64,000 bases of DNA from Pseudonectria foliicola (GCA_003693505.1 QUZD01000086.1:127425-191424), one strand, 5' to 3'. Shown: positions 46,221 to 59,384, numbered from the stretch's first letter. Numbers and translations are program-made. The notes: a model not told the origin generated them from the letters alone.

Positions 46221-49200
46221 ATGCCCAATATGACGTCGAGCAAGTCGTTTCGGGCTTCCATCATGCCCTCCGTTCTCAGATCAAACACTGACCCCGAGCC
46301 CGCACCCGCCGACTCTCGCAAGAAGCTGTGGCACAAGTCTAGCACCATCGACCTGTCCGAGCTACGAGAACCTTCCCCCGACTCGCAGGCCGCCGTACAA
46401 CGCGAGAGCCCCGATCAGAACTCCCCCTACAACGCAGACCCTCAGCGTCCCTCGGCCGCTCGACGAAAATCAAGATCTTGGAGCAACCGCATTTCATCCC
46501 TGCTCCCCTCTTCATTCACGCCTCCTGCCACAGATCCAGTCCCCGCTCTCCCAAAGCAGCTTCCTGTCCACTCCAGTTCCAACAGATCCAACCGCTCCAA
46601 CCCCACGGATGACAGCGCCTCGTCCTCCACTCCCAGTATCATTGAAAACCAGCCCACCATTCGCCTGACTGGTGAGGTTCAGAACTCACTCGGATTCACT
46701 GCACAGCACAACAGCAAGCAGTGGGGTCAGGCCTCTCCCCCAAGCCCGCCCGCTTCCGATATCCAGAATCCCGAATACTCCATGACAGTCAGCGGCCCAA
46801 CTGTTCTGGCGCCTATTCCGCCCACGCCAGATATGCAAAGCTACACTTTTGAAGCGCAGGCGCAGGAGTCGCCCTCTCGACCAGACTCGCGCCAGACCAG
46901 TAACGTATCAAAGGGGGGCAAGCTACGTAAGGAAAATCCGGACGCTAGGCCCAGGAGCGATTCTGTCCAGTCACCCACCACGGATCTCCCGCTGCCGGCT
47001 GCGAGAAGTAGGCAGACGTCTCCAATGCCTGAGGGACGGGGCCGGCGATCCGTCTCGGCTCAGTCTCCTTCGACACGAACCAGCGCAAGCAGCACCCGGG
47101 TGCCCCTACCTCCTATTTCCACGAGGCCTGCCTCTTCCCGCGGCGAGGCCACACTCTCTGCTCGCGGCGAGCCCAGCCACAGTCCCAGCCGTGCTCGCGT
47201 CCGCCGTAGTTGGCTGCCTGGCAGTGGCACTCGATCGCGCTCAAATTCCGTCGACGTGAACACCAGCACTAATGCAACCGCCTGGGTCATCTCTGATGAC
47301 TCCAAAGCCGAGTACAACACGTCATTCCTCAAGAATGCCGACAAGGTAAGCCGGCATCTAGCCCCTCCATTTTTCTCTGAGACAAAAAAAAGGGAGTCGA
47401 TTTCGAGGCTAATTTCTTATCCCTTATCGTCAGGTCCCAGAGCTCTGGAACGAAAATGGAACCGTCTGTGTCTATCTATACCCCAAAGCCACCGGCGGCG
47501 GCCCTTCATTCAAGGTCCCCGAATTCACCATCAGTTCATCCTACGTGTTCAACGAACTGATCCAGTATGATCGGGACTCGCCAACGACAAGGACTCGCGG
47601 ACTCAGTTTCGGTGGCCGTGACAACTTGACAGCCGACGATGCCAATCGGGTCATGTCTCCGCCCAGTTCGCCCCCCGTGCCCGACATGTCGGGCGACTTG
47701 CGGCTCTACCTGCCCACAGCGCCGCCGTCGGGTTCTGGCCAATTGGCTGGGCCGGGCCAGTTGTCCGGGTCGGGCCAGCCCGGCCAGCCCGGCCAGCAGG
47801 AGTTGGACAGACTCATTGGGATCCGAAATCTATTCGCCTTCCTGACCGGCCAGCCTCTTGTTGCCACCAAGACACGCCCCACCAACTTCCAGGCTTTCCT
47901 CCAGATCGCCTCGTTGCTGCAGGAATTTGGCTTTACCAGCTTTGATGGGACCACATTCGGGGACGCCGTCGACCTAAGTTTCAGCTTCTACATGGACCAG
48001 CTGGGTCTCGCCGACTGTCGATCCAGTCGGGAGAAGACAGTCGAGGCGCTGATTCTTGGAGAACGTATGCGGTCCCTCGACTTGTACACTGAGGCCTTTG
48101 CCCATGCCACTGGTAAGTATACGGCCATCGTGGAGCTCAAATTGCCCTTGTTCAAGGAGGTCACCAAGCACACGCGTGAGGCTCTGGAGAAAGCGCACTA
48201 CGATTTAATGCAGCGCCAACACAACACCAACCTACACATTGAGCAATTCGAGTTTCCAGCCCTCTTCTCAGGCATTGCCAACTCGACCTCGGTTCCAGAA
48301 CTTCGAAGGGTGGGATTCAAAACGTGGAGGGGTTCATTTGCGAAGATGCGACAGCTTACTCTCAGCCACTACAAGACCACTTTTGGCAACTGGCCCCCCA
48401 AGGCTAGCAGCAAGAAGAACCCATTCGCCGAGAGCGGCCTCAACAGGCTCGTGCTGAAAGCTCTCTACTCTGACATGTGCGCTCTGTACGACTTGCTGGT
48501 GGACCGGACAAACCGGACCTCCAGAATCATCGACGAAGCTCCCGCCATCTCCTCTGAGCCCGAGAAGATGACCATGTCGGCTCTGCGTAATATCATGTCC
48601 GAGTTCGATCGTTCGAAGCCACCTGTACTCCCGCCCGTGCCCTACGATTGCCCCCAGCTTCCTACGCCAGCCTCGGTCTTGGAGACGTACAACTCTCTCT
48701 CGACGAGAAGGCAGAACAAGTTTGACAAGAACATGAAGGAGCACGAACTCATTCTTATTCTTAACAAGGCGTACAATTACGACACCAATGGTGTTAAGCT
48801 GCCATTTCTGGAGCGCTTCAAGGAGTTTGAGCTGCGTGAGGCGAGAGGCAAGAGTTCGCAGGAAATTGCAGACCAGCGCATTGGCTACTGGATCTTCCTT
48901 TACGTTGTGATCCAGTCGCTACCCGTCTTGGTGATTGACGCACCTGGCATCACTTACAGCGAGGGTGTTGAGTACTTCCTCTGCCAGCCCCCGATGGGCA
49001 ATCCGCCTTGGGTCGGAGATCGACAGGTTAAGAAGATGTGGTATGAAGTGGCTGGAAGTGGTGGGCTTGTTGAGCTGTCGACGGATGCAGTTCTCTTCAG
49101 TGTCGAAGCGACGTATCACCGCAGCCACTGCTGGCTGGCCGCGAAGCAATGGGAGGGCCACGACGGTGCCGAGTTCAACGCGCCACCACCGCCGGAGCCA

Positions 49201-49635
49201 TTCATGGAGCCTTTAGAGCCACCCAGGCACGTCTTCCAGGATGCTGACGATTTTGTGACTGGTTCGCCGGGTCCCAGCACACCGTCGCCACCGCTAGGCG
49301 GGCCTCAGATGGCGCTACGGCCCCGAACCCATTCTCCGCGTGGAAGTCGTGCGAACCAGGCCTGGCGGTCCAGTATTGCCCTTGGTCTGGAGCCGGTCCC
49401 GCTGGAACCCCCTCAGAGCCCCTTTGGCGAGCGGACCAGCTCGCTTGGAGGTCGCCCAGCCAGCATGTACATGGCTGGAAGTCGCAGTCAATCTATGATC
49501 AACCTTGCCGGCGTGCAAGAGTATCAATCGAGCACGCCGCCCTCAGAATCTGGTACGACCGGCGCGACTTTTGATGACATTTTGGGCAACGCAACAAAGA
49601 CCAAAACGGAGAAGAAGAAGAGCCGATTCTTCTAG
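46221..49635 (+). CDS. Large uncharacterised fungal-specific protein (possible DUF8004 family)
   Basis: The model has two exons (46221-47345 and 47434-49635) with an 88-base phase-0 intron (GTAAGC, GTCAG), giving 1108 residues. The first 350 or so residues are Ser/Pro/Arg-rich and disordered. The ordered core begins just before the intron (TAWVISDDSKAEYNTSFL) and continues (VPELWNENGTVCVYLYPK, FKVPEFTISSSYVF), then includes a long helical region (LLQEFGFTSFDGTTFG to RQVKKMWYEV). A Gly/Gln/Pro repeat (GSGQLAGPGQLSGSGQPGQP) interrupts the core near residues 468-492. The C-terminus is disordered and ends in a basic KKKSRFF. I think this is the fungal family annotated as DUF8004, but that is from memory. 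No function can be assigned; the start could also be the ATG at 46230. Confidence 0.85.
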
Positions 49636-50308
49636 ATGACTTGAGGAAAGAACTACATTAAATGGGTATTGATTCTCTTGTTTTAATCCTTTCACTACTG
49701 CTTGAGTTGGGGTCCAAGGCAAGCAAATGCCTTTGGCACACGTACTGGGCCTTTTTGCATTTCATCTTATTACATTTACTTGATGCTCTGCTCTCCGAAC
49801 GTTCGAGGGGTGCGCGGCTGGTTTATAAAGGAGTTTTTGCTGCTTATTTTCCAGACATGGCTAGGGGACTTGAAAGAGGCAAATCTTTCTATTTTATTTT
49901 ATCACGACTAGCATGTAACTAAAAAAACACATACGGCGTGCGCAGAGGGAGACCTGCTAGAGTCTACGTTGAGAGACACATAATGTTTGGAGAATTAGGA
50001 AAGATACATTATCAGGCATATACACTTTTGCATCTGTTTTTTACAGACCATGCATTTTACATCACTGTACATAGTCTCACAGCAGCGAACACGCTGACTT
50101 GCCTCAATTAGACGTTTTGTTCTGGATGACATCTATATTCACTCTCAATTTGATTAGCATTCTTGTGTGGGAATATATACGCATGTATTTCCTGACCCCA
50201 TGTTTACTCCGTGGTGAAATCCAAAATATAATAAAAACTCCCTATTCCGTTTATACGTGACAGCCATTAAATTCGTTATAGTAACCCGAAAGCATGATAC
50301 AGCGAGGA
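49636..50308. other. Convergent intergenic region, A/T-rich
   Basis: It should hold the 3' UTRs of the large protein and the F-box gene. It is visibly A/T-richer than its flanks. No gene is supported. Confidence 0.55.
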
Positions 50309-52798
50309 TCAGAGGACCAATGGTGTCCAGCGAGCGCGCTCAGTGTGATACCAAGATTCCTTTTCCTTGTGGTCGGCGACGGCGCCCTCGCGCCGGGTGT
50401 TCCAACGGCCGTCACAGCCCACGCGCCCGGCGGCCAGGCTCTCAGCCGTAGCTGCATGGCGGGCAAGGTCGCGGACGTCGAGAAGGCCGCCGCGCATGTC
50501 ATCGGATCCCAAATCCGGAAGCAGGTGGTACTGGATGGGACTGTCGGCCGTGCCGATGAAGCCGGCCATGTCAAATGTCTCGGTAACGGTGCCGTCCTCG
50601 TCGTTGACGTTGACAGTGAAACGCGGGCGGGAGCGGGCGGCCTCGAGGCGGGCCTGGGCGGCGAGCCGGGCGGCCTGGAGGTTCGTGCAGGCTGGTGGTG
50701 GCGGCACGGAGGTCGGAGACGGCGTTGAGCGGGATGAGTGGGGGCTGATGCCGGAGTTAGACTTGAAGAGGAACCGAGGCGGAGAAATGGGGCTGGCGGG
50801 GACCGGGGAGGCGGAACCGGAGCCGAGGCCGGCCGGAAGGACGCCCGGGTTCGTGATGGTGATGGCGGTGGGCTCCAAGTCTTGGAAGCGATCCTTGTGC
50901 AGATCAATGCGTTCGACAGGACGGCACAAGTTCTGGAAGATGCCGTCTGGGTCGTTGAGGGCGCGCAAGGAGCGGAGAGCAGGGAAGCCGCCAGCGCCGA
51001 TGCTGCGGGCGAGAATATCGTCGGCGGCATTGACGCACGCTGCGTGGTTTGTAACATCCCAGTGCAAGAAACGGACGGTAGCTGAAGCAAGGTACGGCAT
51101 CATCCACAAGGTGAAAACATCGTCCTCGGGCATGGTGGGCGGGGCGGCCTGGACAATGGCCAGGTCGGTCAGCGAGCCGAGGTTGGACAAGATGCGAGCA
51201 AGGGCGGGAAGCGAGGTCAGAGGCGTATGGCGGAGGACGAGACGGCGCAGGGGAGCGCTGCTGGCTCGGGTGGCAAAGGCCGACAGCCCGGCAGAGGTGA
51301 TGCCGTTGATGTGGGCGAGGGCGAGCGTCTGCAGGGGCGGAAGAGCCAGAAGGTGGCTGTCGTCGAACACTTTGGTGGGCAAGTTGCAGAGATGCAGATG
51401 CTGCAGAGCCGTGAGCGAGCCGAGCGCCGACGTGATGGTGCCGGCCGGGGCAAGCGTTGCACCGGGGAGACAGTGGATCGAGAGCGTCTCGAGCCGCGTC
51501 CATCGGTCGTGCAAGTAAAGGAACGCCGACTGCTGGCCGGGTGTCAGATCGCCCGGGGTAATCAAGCTGGCCCTGGAAGCCTTTGGCGGGTTACGTAGCG
51601 GACGGTGCTGCGTCTGCTGGTGTTGCTGCGGAGCTGCCTTGATGAGCCAGTGCATCTCGCGGAGCCGGGGCCTCGTCGACAAGGCGTGGAGCAGCTTCTG
51701 GAACGTGTGGTCATAAGCGGTGGTTGGACCGTGCAGGCTCTCGAGATTCGGACACGCCATGACGAGCGAAGCCACGAGGTCGTCGTACTCGACAAGCGCC
51801 GGGACCTTGCCTGTGAAATCCGGGGCCGGCACTTTGAGGTTTTGAACCAGGCCGGCGAGCCGGGGGTTGGCCCGGAGAGTGCGCCGAAGCAGCGTGATGC
51901 GGACGCCCTGTGCTAGCTTGAACCTCTTCCTTTGGGCGGCCGAGTCTGCGCCCACCAGCTGGATGTCTTGGTATCTGCAAAGCATTGTGAGCTCCTGTTT
52001 CTCATCCACTTTCCGCATTCCCACTTACAGCGCAATAGAGGCGGACTTGTACCACTTCCGCGAGGCCACGCAGAGGCTGCCCATGTCTCTCATCCAGCAC
52101 GTCGCACAGCTAGTGCTGCCATGTCCGAGGTGGGACTCGCGTAACTTATCGAGTATGAGGCTCAAGACCTCGGCCGGAAGCACATCGAACATGTCATTGG
52201 GCATCGCCCACCGAGGCTCTCGTGTCGCCGGCTTCTTGATGGGCATGGGTTTCTGGCGTAGATATTCGGGCCGCCAAGATGCTTTAGATACGGCCGAGTC
52301 GAGGCTCGTCCTGCTCCCCCACGAGGACATGCTTTCGACACTCGAGTTCATACTTGCAATGGTGCTTGTGCTAGATGAAGTGGCTAGGGAGACGCGGGAA
52401 AGTTTTCGCGGGCTGTTGAGCGTTCTCTGGCCCGGATAAGGCACATGGGGAGGAAGCGATGGGCGGTTGAGCGATTCTGGGCCAGGATAGGGTACATAGG
52501 AGGAGTGTTGGTGGTGCCTTGCCGTGGCTAGAGAGGCAAAAGAGGCGTTCACAGGGTCTGTCTGCTCTCTGACCGTATACAGATCCCTCGCCGGGTGAAA
52601 GGCAGACGGGTGCTGGGGATGAAGCGAAACAGTCGGACCCTGCATCGTCGCAGAGATGGGCTTGGGCTCGCAGTCTAGGAAGAACTCTTCGTCGTTTTTC
52701 GGCGGTGGCGGACGGAGCAGTGCAGCTTGAGCGGAAGCACGTTTCTTGAGCAGCTTATTGGGACTAGGACTGCTGGGTTTTCTGTGACAAGAACACAA
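50309..52798 (-). CDS. F-box protein with leucine-rich C-terminal half
   Basis: Two exons are clear (52798-52029 and 51974-50309), with a 54-base intron (GTAAGT, TGCAG). They encode 812 codons from the left end of the open frame. The true N-terminus is unsettled: the frame has no ATG near 52798, a good acceptor (GTCACAG) lies at about 52780, and the first in-frame ATG is at 52645, so a short 5' exon further upstream is likely. The N-terminal part is Pro/Ser-rich. The F-box (NDMFDVLPAEVLSLILDKL to CVASRKWYKSASIALYQDI) straddles the intron. The C-terminal half has irregular leucine-rich repeats (LETLSIHCLP, LQHLHLCNLP, LRRLVLRHTPL, LRSLRALNDP). Such proteins usually act as substrate receptors of SCF ubiquitin ligases. 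The target is unknown. Confidence 0.82.
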
Positions 52799-53792
52799 CT
52801 GTTAATGAATGACTACTAAGAAGGGAAGAGAAGAGGTCGGAAGAAGCAGGATGAATTACATGTCGACAAGAAGAAGACAGCAGGAAGTAGGAAAATAGAG
52901 GTGCCAGATTTGAGGAAAGGAATAGGACAGGGCTGTGATAGGCAGTGTTCAGCTCCAAGGCAGAACCAGCGCAAAGCCGCCGCCCAGCCCAGGCACACTC
53001 GGCTTCGAGTCAGTCCGTCAATAAGTCTCTCTGACATGTGGGTTGTAAGACGGGCTGATCTCTTGGCGCGTGGTAGCGCGAGGCTTTTCAGGTACAGCGG
53101 ACGCCACATGGGCAAAATGTGGGCAGATTAATCAAACCGGCCGAGGCCAGCGTTGTTTCCGGCCGTCATCGCGGGTTCCCTTTGCCCTTTTCTCCCTGGT
53201 TCTCTTCGGGATTTATTCTGATCTGTTCCCCACATCGGCGGACTATGCTCAGGCTAAGGGCTGGTCTGAACTGGCGCATGGAGCAGACGGCATTTGTTTG
53301 AGCCCCGCAAGGGATGGCGGTGGTTGATCGGCTCACATTGTCCGGCCCGCTGTGCCTCTTTGTAGCAGAAGTGATGACGACAGCGACAGCCCTTGAGGTC
53401 GATAGTTTCGGAGGGAGGGAAGGAAGAAGAGGAAAGGAAAGTAGAGGCGAGGAGAGGAGAGGAGAGGAGGGAGAAGCAGAGACAAGAATAGCGCAAGGAA
53501 TGGCAACATGGTCAAAAGAAGGGATCGCCAACACGCTACCCAGAGCCTGACGTTCACAGGGAGATGGCACGTTCCCTCGTCCAGGTAATCGGCGCGGGAT
53601 GATGTGCAGGGGCAATTCAGATCGCCATCCCACTCGCCAACGACGAGTGACGATCGACAAGTGAGCCAAATGAAGACCCTATTTTTCTTCCCGCATCTTC
53701 CTGAGTGTAAGGCAAGGAAGGGTAAAGTGCGTGCGCGCGCAACTCGACAGAAGGCAAAGGCAGAGCTCGACAGAGGCAAAGAAAACACCTGG
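52799..53792. other. Upstream region of the F-box gene
   Basis: It probably holds the missing 5' exon and promoter of the F-box gene and purine-rich repeats (GGAGAGGA near 53440-53480). I could not identify the first exon. No other gene is supported. Confidence 0.45.
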
Positions 53793-54023
53793 CTAGAGTA
53801 CCAGGTGAGGAGAACAAACATACGCTGGTTCAAGAAGCGGCAATTGCTGCATCATTGGGCTGGGATCTTCGTCAACCATGGTGGCTGCCCACACATGGCG
53901 TCGAAACGCCTCTGCGCGCCTGTCGTCGAGAGCCGTCAACGAGCTGCGTCCAGGCGAGAAGAAGTGCTTGAAGTCGCCGCTATCATGGTGGTCGTGCCGG
54001 ACATCGAAGATGGTGGTGGCCAT
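53793..54023 (-). CDS. Possible small protein or first exon
   Basis: A 76-residue frame from the ATG at 54023 (MATTIFDVRHDHHDSGDFKHFF), with a favourable ATGG context. The composition is balanced and not repeat-like, unlike the surrounding frames. A GTATGT donor-like site occurs near the end, after LLEPA, so it may be the first exon of a longer gene whose next exon I cannot find. It has no recognised domain. A CAG/GCA repeat lies just 5' of the ATG. Confidence 0.35.
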   Translation of the reverse strand: MATTIFDVRHDHHDSGDFKHFFSPGRSSLTALDDRRAEAFRRHVWAATMVDEDPSPMMQQLPLLEPAYVCSPHLVL

Positions 54024-55826
54024 GTTTGATGCTGCTGCTGCTGCCGCTGCCACTGCCGCTGCTATAATCAAACTTGGCGTCTTGGTGTTGCAACGCTGGG
54101 CGGTCTTGTCTCGAGGAGCTTGACGTGGAACAGCGCGAACCCGATGCTTAAATGAAGCCCGGATTGGCTGGGGCAACGAGGAGCGAAAGTCGGGAATCCC
54201 AGCACAGCACAGCACAGCACAGCCCAGCCCAGCACAGGGAAGCACAGGGAAGCAATCCGCAACGCAAGCCTGGCACACCGTAATCGCGATGGCAATGGCA
54301 ATGGCCACAATGTTAATGCTGATGCTGATGCCGATGCCGATGCAGGTGCAGGTCAGACATGCATGTATGTATTGCTTGTTGTCAGTCGTCGGTCCCTGTT
54401 TCGCTCGGTGTCTTCCGTAACACGTCGACAACTACAAAACTCAAAGCTCCGCTCTCTCCATTCTCATCTTGGTCTCCAGAGAAGATCGTCCCCTCTTGTC
54501 GAAGATCCAGCCGGGAACCCTTAAGTAATCAGTCAATCTGCGGCCAAGGAACCAGGGAACCAGGGGAGGCAGGGAACCCAAAACGCGAGACTGCATGGGT
54601 TGCCCCGTCTCAGCCAGTTGCCTTCCCTTGCGCCAAAAGCCACGTCCAACGGGGAGACTCCACCACCAACCACCATGCTCTGCCAAGCGGCCCTTTCAGT
54701 TCCTTGATTTACACGGCCCATCCTGGGTTCTGGCCCCGGTGGACTCTCCAGCTTCCAGGCTAGTTCCGATAATCGAGGACGCGAGATGCCTCATTTGCTT
54801 CCATGCATCATGTAACATGACATCGGGCAACACGCTGGCTTCTCGCACGTCGATCCACGATAGATCATTTTCCATCCCAGCAGCCTCGTGGCTCTGCACT
54901 CTTGTTTCTGCTGACAGGCTAGGCTTGCCAGGCACAGACAGTACCGAAAAGTTGCCCTGCAGATATCCCTGCCCATGTTCCGAGATATGGAAGCAGAGTA
55001 TCTCCCACCTAGGAAAAGCCCAATGTTTGGCATGAGGAAGTCATCCTTCGCGTTACGATTGGCCAATGATCTAGCCAGCCCAGACGCAGACCGACACACC
55101 GCGTCAGACCCCATGAGGCCGTTTCTCGTGCGACAGGGCTTCCGCACAAGGGCGGAAAGGTAAACGATTGGTTCTGTTCCCCGGTGGACGCGCAGCTCAC
55201 GCCATCGACTATCGCCCACTGGGCCAGTTGCTCAAACTCTGATCGAACATTCAATCTATTGATTGCTTGCTTCTGTCGGGTACCGGTCAAGGCCCCGTAT
55301 GCATCTCAAGTCCAGTCCGTTCGTGTTTCCTGTAGAGTCACCAGTCCTCTTGTTTGCTGAATGTATTCGAGTACTACTCCGCACGTATAATTCGCAGCTA
55401 CGCCCGGCTGAATCTCTCGCCCGCCTTAGACGGACCCATGTTTATATTCTTTTACCATGGATACCCTGGGTAGCAGTCAGTCAATCCCAATGGTCCCAAG
55501 GCTATGCACTCGCCAATTCATAGACGGGGATCTGGTCGGATGCATATGTTGGCGTCATGTCTCCGTCATGACTCTTGAAGGATATCCATTTCCGTGGCCA
55601 ATGCTCCGTGACGGCCTTGTATGGCGTATCAGACTTTGACACAGCAACACTCGTAGAATTTGCTGGGAGCGACGTTGGATTGGCGCATGAATTCACAATT
55701 ATTCGAATACTGACTGTCTCCGCTTCAACGCCACATCCTTTTCACAACCGTAATAACCAGCCTCTTGGCCGGATCATCAGATGGCGGGATGTCATCTGAA
55801 CGCTTTACCCGTATCCTCACTGAGGA
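54024..55826. other. Intergenic region
   Basis: No gene is supported. It contains AGCAC repeats near 54197-54250, GATGCC repeats near 54318-54345 and, at its right end, the 3' region of the SNF2-type gene. Confidence 0.5.
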
Positions 55827-58800
55827 TTACTCTCCGTCCCGATCGACAGTGAAACGCACCCTTCTCGCAGGACGCGTGGCCAGTTGTTGCTCCATCGATG
55901 GCGACTTTTGTTGCCCACCTTCAGCACCAGGACCAACGGCATGGGCTCGCTTGAGATGATTCGTCACGTCGCCGGAGGTCGAGCTCTGCGCCACCGCAGC
56001 AACGCCATCACAATCAGCCTTTGGCCATTCCGTACCATTCAATACGATGCCCTCGTTAGGGTGACGACCAGGGTCAAAGCCTCTCCTGAACATGTATTGG
56101 GGCCTCCGAAGAGGCGCCATCTCGCCCGCCATCTCCAACTCATCCTCGGGCATCTCAATAATGTTGGCATTTTTGATCCAATCGTAAATTGGTCGGATGT
56201 CCAAGATTGACTTCGCTCGGTTATGCTCAGCCTGAGTCATATGGGTCTGTCGTTCCAGTATGACTTCTTCGATGCTGCCTTTCAGAACAAGGATTTCGAC
56301 TGATACTGGCTTCTGCTGACTGATGCGTCTTACACGCCCAATTGCCTGTGCTTCAACTTGAGGGTTGATGACCGGGTTGATAAAGTATATCCTTGATGCT
56401 CCCTTCATGTCCAGGCCAAAGGCCGCCTGAGATATGTCCATGAGAAGAACCCTGTCGATGCAACGTTAGTGTGTCGTCGTCTGGAGCGTTTCGTCAGGGA
56501 ATGAGGTGGATGGTACCTGAATGCCGCGGTTTGATGGAAAATGTTGACATATTGGGTTTTTCTCCGTGCCGAAAGCGACTTTGCGTAGATGAGGTGTTGT
56601 ATTCGCAGCTTTGACCGACAGCCTAAATCAGCACATTACTCCCTTAATCTTAGCAGTTCCACGTACCACATCTAGCATACTCGCAAGATACCATGCCACA
56701 TTTTCATTTTCGTAAAACACAATAATCTTCTCCTCAATTTGGTATTTGATGATGCTATCGACCAAGTAAGACAGCTTCGATGACACAGTTGATGTGATCG
56801 TTGTTGACTCAAAAGGTCCGAGTGAAACATCCGGATCCAACCCGTTCGTGTAATGGGAAATACTCATTCCAGGTGAACGGGTTTTCTTGGGACTGTCGTC
56901 TCCAAGCTTGCTGTTTCCGGCAAGTGTTGGTGATGACTGCGCGAGCGCTGGTGCTGCTGACGTTGGCTCTTCGCTCTTTGTGCTTGTCAATAGCTTCTCT
57001 CTTTCATGGATTCCTTCCTGGGCCAGTGGGCCGTTGAGAAGTGCGTTTAGTGCTTCAGGCCGCGCCGCTGATTTGTAGACGGTCTTTTGGAGCCCTATCA
57101 GCATACTAGCTGAGCTGCACACGAGTTCTCCTCGGGTATTATCATCCAAGGACCATGAACGGCTAGTCGCGCTTGGCAGGTTCTCAACGAGAATGGGCAT
57201 CTCGTGGAAACGATTGCTAAGATCCCTCAATTTGTTCTCCTTGGCCATGTGACCAACCCTGATGGCCGCGCGTAAAAGATTCTCGTCTTCAATACTAATA
57301 GGAATTCTCTGCTCTCGCAGGAACTCCTCTGCGGTCTCGACGGCCTTGGCAATCTCCTCAGATTTGAAGAAAGATCCACCAAAGAAGCTCGATTGTTTTA
57401 AGTTGTGCACGATCTGGAGTAGGCTCCGCCGTTGCTTTGGGTGAAAGAAGTAGTCCATGTCAGTCCGTTGGGATTGTACCGAATTAAATATGATCATCAT
57501 GGAGAAGATATTGAGAGACAGCCTATCTTGGTACGAGCCGTCTAAAACAATCACCTTTTTGTTGACTGGAGGTAGCAGATCACCGACTTCCCCGAGTTGA
57601 TGCCGAACGATGAGTGAGTTCAAAGTTGATCGCAAACAGTCCCATCGACCACGGCTCTTTGGCTTGTGTTTAGGGAGCATCATATACACCGACCATTCCG
57701 CTCTGGTATCGTTCGTCTCCGTGGATGTGTTGGCCCACGGTCGTGCTTTGAGGTACAGCGCTGCAATGGATCCTATCCGCTCCAGATCTTTGCGTTCCAT
57801 CTCGGCACTCGTATCTTTGGAGTTCCCAGTGCCACCTTGAAATAGAGATTGTGAATTTGCATGGTTCCTTAGGTCAACGCCATACAGGCCATGGGAGGGC
57901 GTTCCTGTGACGATCCATCGAGAAGAGAAGCGCAACATTTCCAACGCAACAAGAAGGTTACTTCTGGAACTGATCCTAGAGTTTCCCAGCTTGTGTCCTT
58001 CATCCACAATACATCTTTTGAAATGCACGTTCCATAGGGAGGCATGGCCGGGACTGTATTGTGTGACGAGCATTTCGAACCTCGTTTGCGGAAATAGAAT
58101 GAGGTCGTACTTTAATATGATCTCAGGAGGCGGGAGATCTTCTTGCTTAATTATAATCAACACCTCTAGCCCATGGGTATGTTTGTCAATTTCCTGCTTC
58201 CATTGAGAAAGAAGATTGTTCGGCACAATGACGATAGTGCCAGAACTCATCAAAACCTTTTCAGGTGGGATAGTTGAAGCGCTATCACGTCTTCGTCCGC
58301 TTCGGCGGGGTTTTGGAACTGGCACAAGATAGTGAGGAGGGTTTCTCTGAAGGGCGTTGATGCAATGATCGAAGTTTTCACCGAGCTGGTCTTTGAATAT
58401 GGTGAAGTAAGGTCTCCAAGGAACCTCATTTCTTGTAGCACATGACGCTGCCATGTCGACTAGAGATACGATGCCCCTCCTGATGGGCAGGTGACCATCG
58501 CGATAAATCTCCGGGATAGGTGTAGGCAAATCCTTGGTAGCAAGGATAAGTGCTAAGCAAATAATTGTCTTGCCAGAGCCCATTTCTTCCGCAAGTATGC
58601 CTCCACACACATTGTCGTAATGACGGGGGTCTCGCAAAACTGTTCTCTCAATTGGATCATGGTACCAACTGAAGCCACGTTGGTCTTGGACGTGTATTAG
58701 CCGGGGGTCAAGAGTTTTGCCTGGTTGGATTTCCTTTTGCAGCATCAATGCGGCAGAGCGCCTCTGATGGGGGTAGAGTTCTGTGCGCAAACCAGGCACA

Positions 58801-59384
58801 CTGCTTTCTAATAGATTGTAGATGGAGGCGCGAGCGTATGGTTCCTGGATGGAGTCGGGCTCAGGTTGTGGAGAAGGGATAGTATTGAAGATGTGCAGCA
58901 GCGAAGCTGTGCTGGGGTCTTGCTGATCGTATGATGGAAAGGGATAGGAACGATCCAGGTGGCCAGATTTGAAGGTCCCTTCCCAGGCTGCTTTTGAGTA
59001 GTCTAAGTCGTGCATGATAACTTCTCTGTCTTTCCTCCGGCTTGAGCTAGAGCGACTTACGGATGCTCGAAGAATATCATCAGGGAGGAGGTATACTCTA
59101 AGAGCTCCATAGTCACACACGTGGTCATAAATTTTGAATTCGAGCCATATCCAGGACGAGCGAAATAGCCGTGCACATGTCTGTAAACGAGGCGCCTGGA
59201 TCAGTGAAGCCTGAATGTCAACGGGGAGGTACAAGCGGTCATATTGTGGCTCTGAGTCAGTGGAAGCAAATGATTTCCAGCATCGGAGCTCCTCCGAACG
59301 CCATTGCTCTTCGGTGAGTGTGCTATCGTCTTTGCTGACTTTGAAACACCCCGCGGCAATGTAGTTCTCTGGGTTGCGATGCAT
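55827..59384 (-). CDS. SNF2-type ATPase/helicase-like protein without a RING domain
   Basis: The model has three exons (59384-56667, 56608-56517, 56451-55827), giving 1144 residues; introns are 58 and 65 bases. The Q-like segment LYPHQRRSAALML (204-216) and motif I GGILAEEMGSGKT (261-273) are typical of the Rad5/Rad16 branch of SNF2 proteins. Motif II is DEGH (461-464), motif III SRWIVTGTPS (488-497). After a long insertion come motif V (VLLMDISQAAFGLDM, about 938-952) and motif VI (AQAIGRVRRISQQ, 971-983). I see no RING finger between the lobes, unlike Rad5 and Rad16. The N-terminal 200 residues are not a known domain, although the family resembles fungal DNA-dependent ATPases. The next upstream gene, also on the minus strand, is the UBE3D/Ipa1-like gene. 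Confidence 0.9.

Noticed and set aside
50367..51518. A 383-codon open frame opposite the F-box gene.
   Set aside because: It is the mirror of the F-box coding frame. Its sequence is Arg/Ala/Gly-rich without a domain, as expected for an antisense shadow.
56609..56666. The acceptor at GATTTAG inside the first SNF2 intron.
   Set aside because: It keeps the wrong frame or needs a weak donor. The donor GTACGT with acceptor CAAAG keeps the LRIQHLIYAKSL helicase block in frame.
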